A stretch of 53,224 nt of DNA from Acidocella sp. KAb 2-4. GTDB lineage: Bacteria; Pseudomonadota; Alphaproteobacteria; Acetobacterales; Acetobacteraceae. The position numbers and the translations under genes were made by a program. Positions within the stretch are counted from its first letter, which is position 1, and each line of letters begins with the position of its first letter. Under the pieces are notes generated by a model that searched no databases, was not told the DNA's origin, and saw nothing but the letters and a program-made list of their open reading frames with translations. The DNA lies in contig NZ_JAJDJU010000019.1 of NCBI RefSeq assembly GCF_020567705.1, positions 1 through 53,224 of the forward strand, read 5' to 3'. Shown here in pieces: positions 36,458-46,452 of this stretch.

Positions 36458-37263
36458 CGCGCCTCGCCCCAGCGCCGCAGCAGCCCCTGCCCGGTGAGCG
36501 AGGCTGCCAGCAGCGAGCCGAACACCAGCAGGCCGGGCGGCAGGATCAGCCACCACGGGTCGAGCGCGATGATGTTGAGCGCCGTTTCCAGCAGGCTGCC
36601 CCAGCTCACCTGCGGCGGCTGTACCCCGAGGCCAAGGAAGCTCAGCGCCGAGAGCGCGAAGATCGCGTCGCCGACCATGAAGGTGCCGTTGACCACCAGC
36701 ACCGGGGCGATGACGCGCAGCAGATGCGCGCGCGCGAGGTAAAGCCGCCCGGCCCCCGCCTGCTCGGCGGCGAAGATGAAATCGCGCCCGCGCTGGGCGC
36801 GCGTCTCGTTGCGCACCAGCCGCGCCAAGCCGGGCCAGGAGATCAGGCCGAGCAGCAGGATCAGGCTGGTATTGTTGAGCGGCACCAGCGCGGCGAAAAA
36901 CAGCAGCACGATCAGGCTCGGCAGGGCCAGCACCACATCGAGCAGGCGCATCAGGATTTTATCCGCCCAGGGCGGCGCCAGCCCGGCGAGCAGCCCGTAG
37001 GCCAGCCCGGCGGCAAAGGCCAGCGCCGCCGCGGGCAGCGCCACTACCAGCGTCGCCAGCCCGCCCGCCAGCACCAGCGCCAGATTGTCGCGCCCCAGCT
37101 CGTCGGTGCCGAGGGGGAAGGCGAGGCTCGGCGCCTGCAACGCCTGCGCGGGGTGGAGGGCGTATGGATCGGCCGGATAGAGAAACGGCGCCACCAGCCC
37201 GAGGGCCAGGATCAGCCCGCCCAGCGCCAGCCCGGCGGCGAGGCTCCCGCGCGGCCTATTCAT
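36454..37263 (-). CDS. ABC transporter permease, DppC-like
   Basis: A 269-residue inner-membrane permease with about six segments. FPLGTDELGRDNLALVLAGG near residue 50 is the DppC/OppC N-terminal signature, and SWPGLARLVRNETRAQRGRD matches the EAA loop that docks the ATPase. It pairs with the DppB-like permease encoded upstream, whose gene it overlaps by 8 bases, and overlaps the ATPase gene by 4 bases. Confidence 0.91.
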
Positions 37264-38209
37264 AGCTCGCCCGCGGGTCGAGCAGCCCGTTTACCAGATC
37301 GGCCAGCAGATTGCCGATCACGGTGAGCAGGCCGATGATCAGCACGATCGCGATCAACACCGGATAATCCTGCGCCAGGGCCGAGCGCCACATCAGCCAG
37401 CCGAGGCCGGGATAGTTGAACACGGATTCGACGATGACGCCGCCGGTGAAGATGTAAGGGAAGGACAGGCCGAGCATGGTGACGAGCGGACGCAGCGCGT
37501 TGCGCAGCACATGCGCGAACAGGATGCGCAGGAAGCCCACGCCCTTGGCCCTGGCGGTGCGCACGTAATCCTTGCCCAGCTCCTCATGCACCGCCTCGCC
37601 GAAATAGCGCGAGAGCGGCGACACGGTGAGCAGGGTGACGGTGGTGACCGGCAGCACCAGATGCGCGGCGTAGGCGCCAAGGCCCGGATGCGCGCTGCGC
37701 AGATCGGTAATGCCGCTGGCCGGCAGCCAGCCGAGCTGCACCGCGAACCACAGCACCAGCATGGCGGCGACGAAAAAGGGCGGCGCGGCGTAAAACCCAA
37801 GCTGGAAGGCGCCGATGAGCCGTGCCGGCCAGCGTCCGAACCAAACCCCCTGCGCGAGGCCGAGCAGGATCGCGAGCGCGGTGCTGAGCGTGATGGCGGC
37901 GCTGTAGAACACCAGCGTGTTGCGCTCATAGCTCCACAGCAGCGCGCCGACCGGGCGGTTGAGCAGATAGGAATAGCCGAGCTGCCCATGCGCCAGATGC
38001 CACCACCAGATGCCGTATTGCTTCAGCAAGGGCTGGTCGAGCCCCAGCCGCGCGTTCACCTGCGCCACCGAGGCCAGCGTCGCCTTCTGCCCCAGGATCG
38101 AATAGGCCGGGCCGCCGGGGGTGAGATGCGCCATGAAGAACACCAGCGTGACCAGCACGAACACCGACAGGCTGGAGGAGGCGGCGCGGCGCAGGATCAT
38201 GCTGATCAT
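37256..38209 (-). CDS. ABC transporter permease, DppB-like
   Basis: A 317-residue permease with about six segments. The N-terminus has VLVTLVFFMAHLTPGGPA, typical of DppB. ARLGLDQPLLKQYGIW and the EAA-loop region KDYVRTARAKGVGFLRILF are also diagnostic. ATG at 38209 overlaps the binding-protein stop (ATGA); the frame extends 7 codons upstream without reason. It forms the channel with the DppC-like protein. Confidence 0.92.
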   Translation of the reverse strand: MISMILRRAASSSLSVFVLVTLVFFMAHLTPGGPAYSILGQKATLASVAQVNARLGLDQPLLKQYGIWWWHLAHGQLGYSYLLNRPVGALLWSYERNTLVFYSAAITLSTALAILLGLAQGVWFGRWPARLIGAFQLGFYAAPPFFVAAMLVLWFAVQLGWLPASGITDLRSAHPGLGAYAAHLVLPVTTVTLLTVSPLSRYFGEAVHEELGKDYVRTARAKGVGFLRILFAHVLRNALRPLVTMLGLSFPYIFTGGVIVESVFNYPGLGWLMWRSALAQDYPVLIAIVLIIGLLTVIGNLLADLVNGLLDPRASYE

Positions 38210-39858
38210 GGCGCCGCGGCCTCGGGGCAATAGAGCTTATCAGGGTAATAATTGTAGACGGGATCGACGAAATCCTCCACGCCGCGGATGCGCGCGCGGG
38301 CCAGGATGGTGGCGCTGCCCACGGGCATGAAGATCACCGGCTGCTGCGCGCTGGCATAGGTGGCGTAGTCATACAGCCCTTGCAGCCCCGGCTGGTCGGT
38401 ACTCTGCGCGATCAGCCGGTCCATCTCGGGGTCGGAATAGCCGCCGGCATTGGCGAAGGCGCCGGTGCCGAACAGATCCTCGCCGGTGGGATAAGCGGAG
38501 ATCGTCTCGCCCAGCCCGGCGGCCTCCCAATCACCATGCGGGTTGTTGAGCAGCGCCACGAGCTGGTTGAACTCGATCTCCCGCACTTTCATCTCGATGC
38601 CCACCCGGCGCAGATAATCCTGCACCATCACCGTCATCTGCGCCGAGCCCGCATTGCCCGCGAGGCTGAGATAGGTGAAGGAGAGGCGTTGCCCCTGGCG
38701 GCGCATGATCCCGTCCGGGCCGCGGCTGAAACCGGCTTGTTGCAGCAGGGATATGGCTTTTTGCGGATCGTAGCCGACCGGATACTGCCCCGCTTGCATC
38801 GCCGGGGGCAAATAGGTGGGTGGTTGCGGTGGTATCGGCGCGCGGATTTCCTGGCCATGCCCGTGGTCGATCAGCGCGATCATCTCGCGCTGGTTCATCG
38901 CGTCGGCCATCGCCTGGCGCACGCGCACATCGCGGAAAAAGGCGGCGCGCGGGTTACGCAGGTTCAGCTCGATTTCATCATAGCTCAGCCCCGGCGGCAG
39001 GCTGATCAGCCGGATGCCGGGCAGATGCTGCACCGCGTTCCACAGCCCCATCGGGGCGTTGGCCATGTCCAGCTCGCCCGATTCCACCTGTTGCAGCGCC
39101 GCGCCGTCGCCCTCCACGAATTTCCACACCAGTCGCGAGAGATGCAGAGGCGGGCCCTCCCAGCGCGGGTTTGGTGTCATCACCAGATCCTGCCCGATAT
39201 CCAGGCGCTGCGGACGCAGCGGGCCATCCACCACCTGGAAGAAGCCGGGCTCGCTCTGGCTCTGGAAGATCTGGTCCAGCGTGAAGCGGCTCCAGGCATG
39301 GCGTGGCAGCGGCAGCAGCAGGCTGAGGCCGTTATAGATATACCATTGCGGGTTCACCGGGCGTTTCAGCGTCACGCGGAATTCCTCGGGGCCGAGCACG
39401 GTGAGTGATTGCACGATATCCGGCATGCCTCCCGCGCCATACCCGGCATAGCTGGGGCCGAGCGCCTTGATCAGGTTGAACGTGTAGGCAACGTCATCGG
39501 CGGTGACCGGCACGCCATCCGACCAATGCCAGGGGCGGAGCTTCACATCGTAGACCTCGCCGTTCGCGGAGGGCGTGATGGAGGTAGCGAGGCTGCGCGG
39601 CCAGTCGATTTGCAGGGTGCGGCCGTTGATCCAGATCAGCCCCTCGAACATCATGCCCGCGGCGGCGGTGTTGTAGAGCGAATTGGCGAGCAGCGGGTTG
39701 AAGGAGGTGATGTCCGCCCCGGCGGAGATGCCGATGCCGGTGGGGATGACAACGCTGCCGCAATCCTGCGCGGCGGCGGGGTGGGGGGCGGGCGCCAGGA
39801 CGCAGGCGAGCGCCAGGGCGGCGAGCCGGGCAGGCGCGGTCCTGCGCCGGGGGCTCAC
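38206..39858 (-). CDS. ABC transporter periplasmic binding protein, family 5
   Basis: A 550-residue SBP_bac_5 protein. The signal peptide is at about 1-34 (LAALALACVLAPAP then AAAQ). The mature part starts with the usual SFNPLLANSLYNTAAAGMMFEGL and has LRPWHWSDGVPVTADDVAYTF and the strongly conserved RDVRVRQAMADAMNQREMIA. The ligand may be a peptide, nickel chelate, heme or another compound. The start is GTG at 39858, overlapping the HemY-like stop (GTGA), so it is physically continuous with the heme genes. Confidence 0.91.
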   Translation of the reverse strand: MSPRRRTAPARLAALALACVLAPAPHPAAAQDCGSVVIPTGIGISAGADITSFNPLLANSLYNTAAAGMMFEGLIWINGRTLQIDWPRSLATSITPSANGEVYDVKLRPWHWSDGVPVTADDVAYTFNLIKALGPSYAGYGAGGMPDIVQSLTVLGPEEFRVTLKRPVNPQWYIYNGLSLLLPLPRHAWSRFTLDQIFQSQSEPGFFQVVDGPLRPQRLDIGQDLVMTPNPRWEGPPLHLSRLVWKFVEGDGAALQQVESGELDMANAPMGLWNAVQHLPGIRLISLPPGLSYDEIELNLRNPRAAFFRDVRVRQAMADAMNQREMIALIDHGHGQEIRAPIPPQPPTYLPPAMQAGQYPVGYDPQKAISLLQQAGFSRGPDGIMRRQGQRLSFTYLSLAGNAGSAQMTVMVQDYLRRVGIEMKVREIEFNQLVALLNNPHGDWEAAGLGETISAYPTGEDLFGTGAFANAGGYSDPEMDRLIAQSTDQPGLQGLYDYATYASAQQPVIFMPVGSATILARARIRGVEDFVDPVYNYYPDKLYCPEAAAP

Positions 39859-41060
39859 ACCAGCGCCGTGCCGGGGGCGCGCCAGCGCAGCGAGCCGATT
39901 TTGTGGCAGACGGGGCAAACGGGCGCCCAATCGGGCTGCGCGTGATGGCAGGAGTCGCAGAGCCAGGCGAAGCGCGAGGGCTGCGCCGGTTTACCCGCCA
40001 ACTGGTCGAGGATCGCCTGGGCGCGGCCATCATCGCCCCCGGCCTCCAGTGCCGCCTGGGCGTGGCGCGCGGCCTCGCCGGGCAGCTTGGCGGCGAGATC
40101 GGCCTGCGCCAGCAGTAATTCAGACTCCACATGGCCGGGATTGGCCGCGGCCAGTTCCGGCGCCTCTCTCGCGCGTTCCAGCGGCGTGGCGTCGGCGGGT
40201 GTCCACGCCTCGGCCAGCAGCGGGTGGGGCGCGGCTTCCCATCCGGCGCGCAGGGCCTTCTTCGCCGCGCGCTCTTTGCCCAAAGCCCGGAGCGCATTGG
40301 CCAGCGCCGCCACGGCCGGGGCGAAGAGCGGATCGGCCTTCACCGCCCGCTTGGCGAAGGCGAGCGCCTGTGCTGGGGTGGTGGCCTGCCGCGCGGCGGC
40401 CGTGGCCAGCGCCGCGATCTCATGCTTGTCCTGCGTCAGCCCCAGGGCGGCGGCGTAATCTCCGGTGCGCAGGGCCAGGTCCAGACGCTGCGCGCGGGTC
40501 CAGGCGGCGCCGGGATAGGCGGTCTCCGCCGCCTCGGCATGCTGGCGCGCGGCGTCATGCTCGCCCGCTTCCAGGCTGGCGCGCAGCAGGCCGCGATGGC
40601 CAAGGAATTTCAGCTCCTTGTGCTGAGTGAGCTTGGCGAAGGCGCTCTTCGCCTGCGTGGCGTCGCCAGCCAGACGCGCGGCTTCGGCGCTGAGCAGCAG
40701 GGCCAGCGGGGTTTCGCCGGCGAGTTTCAGCGCCTTGGCGGCCTCGGCCTTGGCGGCGCGGGCATCCTGAGCGGCCAGGGCGGCCAGCCCGCGCAGGGTC
40801 GCCGCTTCGCCCGCCGCCGCCCGCTTCGCCGCCCGCCAGGCGCCGAATTGCCCCGGTGCGCGGCGGATTCCGCCCAGCACCCGCAACAGCACGGTGAGCA
40901 GCAGCGCGATGAGCAGCAGCAGCAGCAGCGCCGCCGGGGTGGAGGTGGTGACGACATATGGCCCGGCATGGGCCGTGACGCTGCCGGGCAGCCCACCCAC
41001 CCACCAGGCGAGGGCCAGCAGGACCGCCGCCAGCAGCATGAATTTCACCGCGCGCAGCAT
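39855..41060 (-). CDS. HemY-like TPR membrane protein with C-terminal zinc ribbon
   Basis: A 401-residue protein. Two membrane segments lie at the N-terminus (about 5-24 and 42-62), with the HemY_N domain between and after them, then Ala-rich TPR-like helices (about 90-350). A C-terminal metal ribbon has Cys368-x2-Cys371 and Cys382-x2-Cys385. This is the proteobacterial HemY family named for operon position, not protoporphyrinogen oxidase; the role is unproven. The ribbon recalls the rubredoxin-like domain of LapB. It begins 4 bases after the mitofilin-like stop and overlaps the binding-protein gene. Confidence 0.86.
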   Translation of the reverse strand: MLRAVKFMLLAAVLLALAWWVGGLPGSVTAHAGPYVVTTSTPAALLLLLLIALLLTVLLRVLGGIRRAPGQFGAWRAAKRAAAGEAATLRGLAALAAQDARAAKAEAAKALKLAGETPLALLLSAEAARLAGDATQAKSAFAKLTQHKELKFLGHRGLLRASLEAGEHDAARQHAEAAETAYPGAAWTRAQRLDLALRTGDYAAALGLTQDKHEIAALATAAARQATTPAQALAFAKRAVKADPLFAPAVAALANALRALGKERAAKKALRAGWEAAPHPLLAEAWTPADATPLERAREAPELAAANPGHVESELLLAQADLAAKLPGEAARHAQAALEAGGDDGRAQAILDQLAGKPAQPSRFAWLCDSCHHAQPDWAPVCPVCHKIGSLRWRAPGTALV

Positions 41061-41064
41061 CGGC

Positions 41065-41958
41065 CTACGCGCCTTGTGCCATGCTGGTGAGGGCCGCCCG
41101 GGCCTCCAGCAGCGCCTTGGCCTGGGCAAGCCAGGGCGCCATCGCCGCCTGCGCGGGCGGGCTGAGCGCCTGCAGCGCCGCCACCGCCCCGGCGAGATCG
41201 CCCGCGTCCAGCGTGGCCTTCGCCTGGTTCAGCACCGCCTGCGCGGGCGGGCCGAACAGCACGGTGTTGCCGTTGCTGATGGTGATGATGCCCTCCAGCC
41301 GTAGCTTCACCTTCGCCCAGAACCCGGCCTCGCCATTGGTGGAAAGGCTGGCTGCCGCGGCCGCCGTTGCCGCCGCGGGGAAGCTCTGGCGCAGCGCCGC
41401 CTCGGTCGGTGGCGCGGTGCTGGCGAATTGCGCCAGAGCGTCCGGCGCGTTGGGAATAACGCCGAGCGGCTGCCCGGCATCCAGCGCCAGGCGCGCCGCC
41501 GCGAGGTCGTTCAGCAGCGCCATGCGGGTGGTCAGCTTGCCGAGATCAGCCGTGTTGGCCTGCACCTGGCTAAGCTGGCCGTGATCGGCGGCTTGCTGCG
41601 CCTGCATCGCGTTCACCTGCGCGGCCAGTGCGGCGAATTTCTGCGTCAGATCGGCTTGCACGGTCACGCTGTCCGGCGCCGGGGCGGCGCGGGCGGCGGC
41701 AGCGCGCAGATCGTCGAGCTGCGCGCGCAGCACGGCGAGTTCGGTGGCGTCGGCCTGATGGGCGCGTTGGTTGGCCCAGAGATACCCCTCGCCCCCGGCC
41801 AGCACCAGAAAGCCAAGGATGAACGCCACCGGCCACGCTGAACGCCGGGGGCGCGGCGCGGGGGATACCGGCGGCGCGGCGGCGCTGGCCGGGGTGGGCG
41901 GCGCAGCCGGGGCGGCCTCGGGAATGGGCGTTTCGTTCGGGGTTTCGGTGTCACTCAT
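41065..41958 (-). CDS. Mitofilin-like (COG4223-type) membrane protein
   Basis: A 297-residue protein with a Pro/Ala-rich cytoplasmic N-terminus (1-40), one membrane helix (about 43-63), a coiled coil (about 70-150) and a helical Ala-rich C-terminal domain (LALDAGQPLGVIPN, AQAVLNQAKATLDAGDLAGA). In alphaproteobacteria this gene between hemD and hemY is the bacterial relative of mitochondrial Mic60/mitofilin, which shapes membranes. Its function here is inferred from that. It overlaps hemD by 4 bases. Confidence 0.8.
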   Translation of the reverse strand: MSDTETPNETPIPEAAPAAPPTPASAAAPPVSPAPRPRRSAWPVAFILGFLVLAGGEGYLWANQRAHQADATELAVLRAQLDDLRAAAARAAPAPDSVTVQADLTQKFAALAAQVNAMQAQQAADHGQLSQVQANTADLGKLTTRMALLNDLAAARLALDAGQPLGVIPNAPDALAQFASTAPPTEAALRQSFPAAATAAAAASLSTNGEAGFWAKVKLRLEGIITISNGNTVLFGPPAQAVLNQAKATLDAGDLAGAVAALQALSPPAQAAMAPWLAQAKALLEARAALTSMAQGA

Positions 41959-42623
41959 GCCAGCAATGCCATCAAATCCGCTTCCGTTGGCGCTACTGCC
42001 GCACGGATTTGCGCCCAGGGCAAGTCTTGTAACGCCTCCGCGACCGTTTTGCTGAGCGCATAGGCCGTGATCGCCGCCGTGCCGGGCGGGTTCAGCCTGG
42101 CGAAGGCGCGGGCGGTTTCGGCGGAATAAAACAGCGCGCCGACGATGTCGCCGCCCGCCAGCGCCGCCGCCACGGTCTCCGGCAGGCGGCGAGTGGGCGT
42201 GACCGTGTAGACCTTGCGGCGCAGCACCTTGATGCCGGCTTCGCGCAGCCTTGCCGCCAGGGCCAAGCCGTGCCGCTCGCCCACCGCGAGCAGATGCAGC
42301 CCCGGCACATGCCGCGCCGCGATCAGCCGGAACAGATCATCCGCATTGCCGCGCGCGCTCTCGACGCGGGTGAACCCGGCCTCGCGCAGCTTGGCGGCGG
42401 TGGCGTCGCCCACGCAAAAGGCGGGAACGTGATGTAGCGCCGCGGGCAAGGCGGGCACGGCTTGGCCGCTGGTGATGACCAGCGCCGCCGGTTTTTCCGG
42501 CAGGCGCGGGGCGGTGGTGCGGATCGTCAGGCAGGGCAGCACCACCGGCTCGTGCCCCATGGCCGCCAGACGCGCCGCCGTGGCGCTCGCCCCCGGCTCC
42601 GGCCTGGTGACCAGCAGCTTCAC
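41955..42623 (-). CDS. hemD: Uroporphyrinogen-III synthase
   Basis: A 222-residue HemD that cyclises hydroxymethylbilane to uroporphyrinogen III. HemD sequences diverge strongly; visible features are the N-terminal LLVTRPEPGASATAARL, PCLTIRTT, LVITSGQAV, the hinge VYTVTPTRRLP and FYSAETARAF. It overlaps hemC (ATGA) and the mitofilin-like gene. Confidence 0.92.
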   Translation of the reverse strand: MKLLVTRPEPGASATAARLAAMGHEPVVLPCLTIRTTAPRLPEKPAALVITSGQAVPALPAALHHVPAFCVGDATAAKLREAGFTRVESARGNADDLFRLIAARHVPGLHLLAVGERHGLALAARLREAGIKVLRRKVYTVTPTRRLPETVAAALAGGDIVGALFYSAETARAFARLNPPGTAAITAYALSKTVAEALQDLPWAQIRAAVAPTEADLMALLA

Positions 42624-43606
42624 GGCAGGAAGATATCCGGCGGGCTGTCGGCCTTCAGCGACTCGCCCAGCTCGCGGCCCAGGCGCTCGGCGTCATCCGC
42701 CGCGCCGGTCAGGCTGCGCTTGAGCAGGAAGGAGCCATCGGCCCGCGCCACCAGCCCGGTGAGGTGCAGCGCGCCATTTTCCAGCAGCCGGGCATAGCCG
42801 CCGATCGGGGTGCGGCAGGAGCCGTCCAGCGTGGCCAGCAGGGCGCGCTCGGCGCGGGAGACGGCCTTGGCCTCCTGGTCCTCGATCGCGGCCAGCAGCT
42901 CCCAGAGATCTTCATCGGCGGTGCGCACGGTGATGCCGACAATGCCCTGGCACGCGGCGGGCACCATCTGCTCGGGGCTCAGCACGACGCTGGATTGCGG
43001 GACCAGCCCCAGCCGCTTCAGCCCGGCCTGGGCGAGCAGCGTGCCGTCCAGCTCCGCCGCCTCGATGCGTGCCAGCCGCGTGCCGACATTGCCGCGCAGC
43101 AGCGTGAAATTGAGGTCGGGCCGGGCATATTTCATCTGCGCCTGGCGGCGCACCGAGGCCGAGCCCACCGTGGCGCCATGCGGCAGCGCGCCATAAGGGT
43201 CAGCCGGATCGGCGGGGGTGCGTCCCGGCGGCAGGATCAGCACGTCGCGCGCATCCTCGCGCTTCAGCGTGCAGGCCAGGGCGATGCCCTCGGGCAGGGT
43301 GGTTTCCAGATCCTTGAGGCTGTGCACCGCGAAATCGATCCGCCCGGCGGCCAGGGAGTCGTGGATCTCCTTGGCGAACAACCCCTTGCCGCCGATCTCG
43401 GCGAGCGGGCGGTTTTGCACCGCGTCGCCGGTGGTGGTGATGATGTGCTCCTCGAACATCTCCGTGCGGCCCATGGCGGGGCAGACGGCGCGGATCAGGC
43501 CCAGGAAGGTCTCGGTCTGCTGGCGGGCCAGCGGCGAACCGCGCGTGCCCACCTTCAGCGGCAGGTTACGGCGATGCGGCTTCACATTGGGTGTTACGGT
43601 TTTCAC
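42620..43606 (-). CDS. hemC: Hydroxymethylbilane synthase (porphobilinogen deaminase)
   Basis: A 328-residue enzyme that polymerises four porphobilinogens. The dipyrromethane cofactor Cys264 is in [13 protein letters not shown]; the N-terminal [11 protein letters not shown] and the active-site [11 protein letters not shown] with its Asp are present. It starts with GTG at 43606; no better ATG is upstream. Only 23 bases separate it from the divergent tsaD start, so the promoter of this eight-gene operon must sit in or next to tsaD. Confidence 0.95.
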   Translation of the reverse strand: MKTVTPNVKPHRRNLPLKVGTRGSPLARQQTETFLGLIRAVCPAMGRTEMFEEHIITTTGDAVQNRPLAEIGGKGLFAKEIHDSLAAGRIDFAVHSLKDLETTLPEGIALACTLKREDARDVLILPPGRTPADPADPYGALPHGATVGSASVRRQAQMKYARPDLNFTLLRGNVGTRLARIEAAELDGTLLAQAGLKRLGLVPQSSVVLSPEQMVPAACQGIVGITVRTADEDLWELLAAIEDQEAKAVSRAERALLATLDGSCRTPIGGYARLLENGALHLTGLVARADGSFLLKRSLTGAADDAERLGRELGESLKADSPPDIFLP

Positions 43607-43629
43607 GTGGCTGGTCTAGAGCGTGCGGC

Positions 43630-44694
43630 ATGGAAAGAAAAGGTGAGCCGCACCCCCCCGGCGGGCCGGTGCTGGGCATAGAGAGTTCGTGCGACGAAAC
43701 CGCCGCCGCGATTCTGGCGCCGGATGGACGGATTCTCGCCGAGCGCGTGCTGAGCCAGATCGCCGATCATGCGGCTTTTGGCGGGGTGGTGCCCGAAATC
43801 GCGGCGCGCGCGCATCTGGCGGCGCTGGATGCCATGGTGAAAGACGCACTGGGCGAAGCCGGGCTGGGGTTCGCTGATCTCGCCGCCATCGCGGGCACGG
43901 CCGGGCCAGGGCTGATCGGCGGGCTGCTGGTCGGCACGGGGTACGCCAAGGGCGCGGCGATCGCGGCGGGTAAGCCGTATCTGGCCCTCAACCACCTGGA
44001 AGCGCACGCGCTCACCGCCCGTCTGCCGGGGCTGGCGCCGGTGCAGCCGGGATTTCCTTATCTGCTGCTGCTGCTCTCGGGCGGGCACAGCCAATGCGTG
44101 GCGGTGGAGGGCGTGGGGCGCTACCGGCTGCTCGGCTCCACGCTGGATGACGCGGTGGGCGAGGCCTTCGACAAATCCGCCAAGCTGCTCGGCCTGCCTT
44201 ACCCCGGCGGCCCGGCGCTGGAGGCGCTGGCGCGCGAGGGCGATGCCGCCGCCGTGGCGTTGCCCCGCCCGCTGCTGCATCGCGAGGGCTGTGATTTCTC
44301 CTTCTCCGGGCTGAAAACCGCTGTGGTGCAGCTGGTTGCCGCCGAGCCGCCCGGCCCGCTGGCGCGCGCCCGCGCCGCCGATATCGCCGCCAGCTTCCAG
44401 GCGGCGGTGACGGATATTCTCGGTGACCGTCTGGTCCATGCCCTGGCGCTTTGCCCGGACGCCTCGGCGGTCATCATCGCTGGGGGCGTGGCGGCCAATA
44501 GCGCGATCCGCGCCCGGCTGGCCGAAGTGGCGGCCAAGGCCAGCAAGCCGCTGATCGCCCCGCCGCTGCGCCTGTGCACCGATAACGCCGTGATGGTCGC
44601 CTGGGCGGCGCAGGAGCGGCTGCGCGCCGGGCAGGTGAGCGGGCTCGATGCCCCCTGCAAGCCCCGTTGGCCGCTGGACCAGCTCACTCCATGA
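43630..44694 (+). CDS. tsaD: tRNA N6-threonylcarbamoyladenosine transferase TsaD
   Basis: A 354-residue ASKHA-fold protein that transfers threonylcarbamoyl to A37 of ANN-decoding tRNAs. It has [12 protein letters not shown] (16-27), metal-binding His122 and His126 in [17 protein letters not shown] and [14 protein letters not shown] at 43630 is taken although the ribosome site is weak. It overlaps rlmJ by 4 bases (ATGA) and leads tsaD-rlmJ-gpsA-GT. Placement next to divergent hemC is common in alphaproteobacteria. Confidence 0.94.
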   Translation: MERKGEPHPPGGPVLGIESSCDETAAAILAPDGRILAERVLSQIADHAAFGGVVPEIAARAHLAALDAMVKDALGEAGLGFADLAAIAGTAGPGLIGGLLVGTGYAKGAAIAAGKPYLALNHLEAHALTARLPGLAPVQPGFPYLLLLLSGGHSQCVAVEGVGRYRLLGSTLDDAVGEAFDKSAKLLGLPYPGGPALEALAREGDAAAVALPRPLLHREGCDFSFSGLKTAVVQLVAAEPPGPLARARAADIAASFQAAVTDILGDRLVHALALCPDASAVIIAGGVAANSAIRARLAEVAAKASKPLIAPPLRLCTDNAVMVAWAAQERLRAGQVSGLDAPCKPRWPLDQLTP

Positions 44695-45503
44695 ATTACC
44701 GCCATATCTACCATGCCGGTAATTTCGCCGATGTGATGAAGCACGCCCTGCTGCTGCCGCTGATCCGCGCCATGCAGCGCAAGGACAAGCCCTTTCTGCT
44801 GCTCGACACCCATGCCGGGATCGGGCGTTATGACGTGCGCTCGGTGGAGGCGGAAAAAACCGGCGAGTGGCGCGACGGCATTGGCCGCCTGCTCGACGCC
44901 CCGCCGCCCGCCTTGGCTGATTACGTGCGGTTGGTGCAGCGTCTCGGCTTGTATCCCGGCTCCCCGGCGCTGGCGGCGGCGCTGCTGCGGCCGCAGGACC
45001 GGCTGATCGCCTGCGAGCTGCACCCCGAGGACGCCGCCACACTGCGCCGGACCATGCGCGGGGCGGAAAACGTGGCGGTGCATGAGCGCGACGGTTACGA
45101 GGCCATCGGCGCCTTTTTGCCGCCGCCGGAGAAGCGTGCCCTGGTGCTGATCGACCCGCCCTTCGAGCGCACGGACGAATTCGCCGCAGTGGAGACGGCG
45201 CTGCTGGCGGGCTGGAGGAAGTTCAAATCCGGGGTGTTCGTGGTGTGGTACCCGATCAAGCACCGCGCCCCGGTGCGCGCGTTTTTCGAGAGTCTGAAAT
45301 TAACGCCGCTGCGGGATGTGGTCGCTGTGGAATTCCTGCGCCGCCCGGATACCGACCCCGGACGGCTCAATGGCTGCGGCCTGCTGGTCGTGAATCCGCC
45401 TTACGGGTTTGAGGCCGAGGCGGCGCCGGTGCTGGCCGCGTGCGAAACCGCGCTGGGCGAGCCGGGCTGTTCCAGCCTGATCGAAAGGGTGATCCATGAG
45501 TGA
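44691..45503 (+). CDS. rlmJ: 23S rRNA (adenine-2030-N6) methyltransferase RlmJ
   Basis: A 270-residue methyltransferase. It opens with the family signature [18 protein letters not shown] (1-18), has the SAM-site [13 protein letters not shown] and the catalytic motif Asp155-Pro-Pro-Phe158 (DPPF, family DPPY/F). It modifies A2030 of 23S rRNA in E. coli. The ATG overlaps the tsaD stop, and its stop overlaps gpsA by 8 bases. Confidence 0.94.
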   Translation: MNYRHIYHAGNFADVMKHALLLPLIRAMQRKDKPFLLLDTHAGIGRYDVRSVEAEKTGEWRDGIGRLLDAPPPALADYVRLVQRLGLYPGSPALAAALLRPQDRLIACELHPEDAATLRRTMRGAENVAVHERDGYEAIGAFLPPPEKRALVLIDPPFERTDEFAAVETALLAGWRKFKSGVFVVWYPIKHRAPVRAFFESLKLTPLRDVVAVEFLRRPDTDPGRLNGCGLLVVNPPYGFEAEAAPVLAACETALGEPGCSSLIERVIHE

Positions 45504-46452
45504 GTCGATTGCCGTGATCGGCGCCGGGGCCTGGGGCACGGCGCTGGCGGTGTTGCTGGCGCGGGCGGGGAAGGATGTGACGCTGTGGGCGCGTGATGCC
45601 GCCAAGCTGGCCGAGATGGCGGCGGCGCGGGAGAATCCACGCCTGAAAGGGGCGGTGCTGCCGCCGGCGCTGCGCCTGACGCATGAGATGCCGGAGGCGG
45701 ATATTTTGCTGCTGGCGGTGCCGATGCAGCATCTGCGCGGGACCCTGCCCGCTTTGCCGCAAAACGGCGCGCCGCTGGTGCTGTGCTGCAAGGGGCTGGA
45801 AACCGGCACGCTGAAACTGCCGCCCGAGCTGGTGACGGGCCGCCCGGCCGCCATGCTGAGCGGGCCGAACTTCGCGCATGAGGTCGCCGCCGGGCTGCCG
45901 GCCGCCACGGTGCTGGCCGCGCCCGATGCCGCGCTGCGCGCCCGGCTGATGGCGGCCCTGCGCACCGATACGCTGCGCCTGTACGGCAGCGCCGACATCA
46001 TCGGCGCGGCGCTGGGCGGGGCGGCGAAAAACGTGATCGCCATCGCGGCGGGCGTGGTGATCGGCGCCGGGCTGGGCGAAAATGCGCGCGCGGCGCTCAT
46101 CACCCGTGGCCTGGCCGAGATTTCGCGCCTCGCGGTGGCGGTGGGCGGCAAGGCGGAGACGATGTCGGGCCTGTCCGGCATGGGCGATCTGCTGCTCACC
46201 TGCACCGGCCCCAGCAGCCGGAATTTCTCGCTCGGGCTGGCGCTGGGCGAGGGGCGGAGCCTGGCCGAAATCCTCGGCGGGCGCAGCGGCGTGACCGAGG
46301 GCGTGACCACCGCCCCCGCCCTGCTCGCCCGCGCCGCGCAAGCCAGGGTGGAAATGCCGATCACCGCCGCCGTCACCAGCTTGCTGGCTGGGGAGATGAC
46401 CGTGCCGCAGACCATGGCGGCGCTGATGAGCCGCGCGCTCAAGGATGAATAG
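45496..46452 (+). CDS. gpsA: NAD(P)-dependent glycerol-3-phosphate dehydrogenase
   Basis: A 318-residue enzyme making sn-glycerol-3-phosphate for phospholipids. The N-terminal nucleotide motif is IGAGAWGTALAVLLARAG (8-25). LSGPNFAHEVAAGLP and the catalytic lysine in GGAAKNVIAIAAG are present, as is GLSGMGDLLLTCTGPSSRN. It overlaps rlmJ and the next gene by 8 bases each. Confidence 0.95.
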   Translation: MSESIAVIGAGAWGTALAVLLARAGKDVTLWARDAAKLAEMAAARENPRLKGAVLPPALRLTHEMPEADILLLAVPMQHLRGTLPALPQNGAPLVLCCKGLETGTLKLPPELVTGRPAAMLSGPNFAHEVAAGLPAATVLAAPDAALRARLMAALRTDTLRLYGSADIIGAALGGAAKNVIAIAAGVVIGAGLGENARAALITRGLAEISRLAVAVGGKAETMSGLSGMGDLLLTCTGPSSRNFSLGLALGEGRSLAEILGGRSGVTEGVTTAPALLARAAQARVEMPITAAVTSLLAGEMTVPQTMAALMSRALKDE

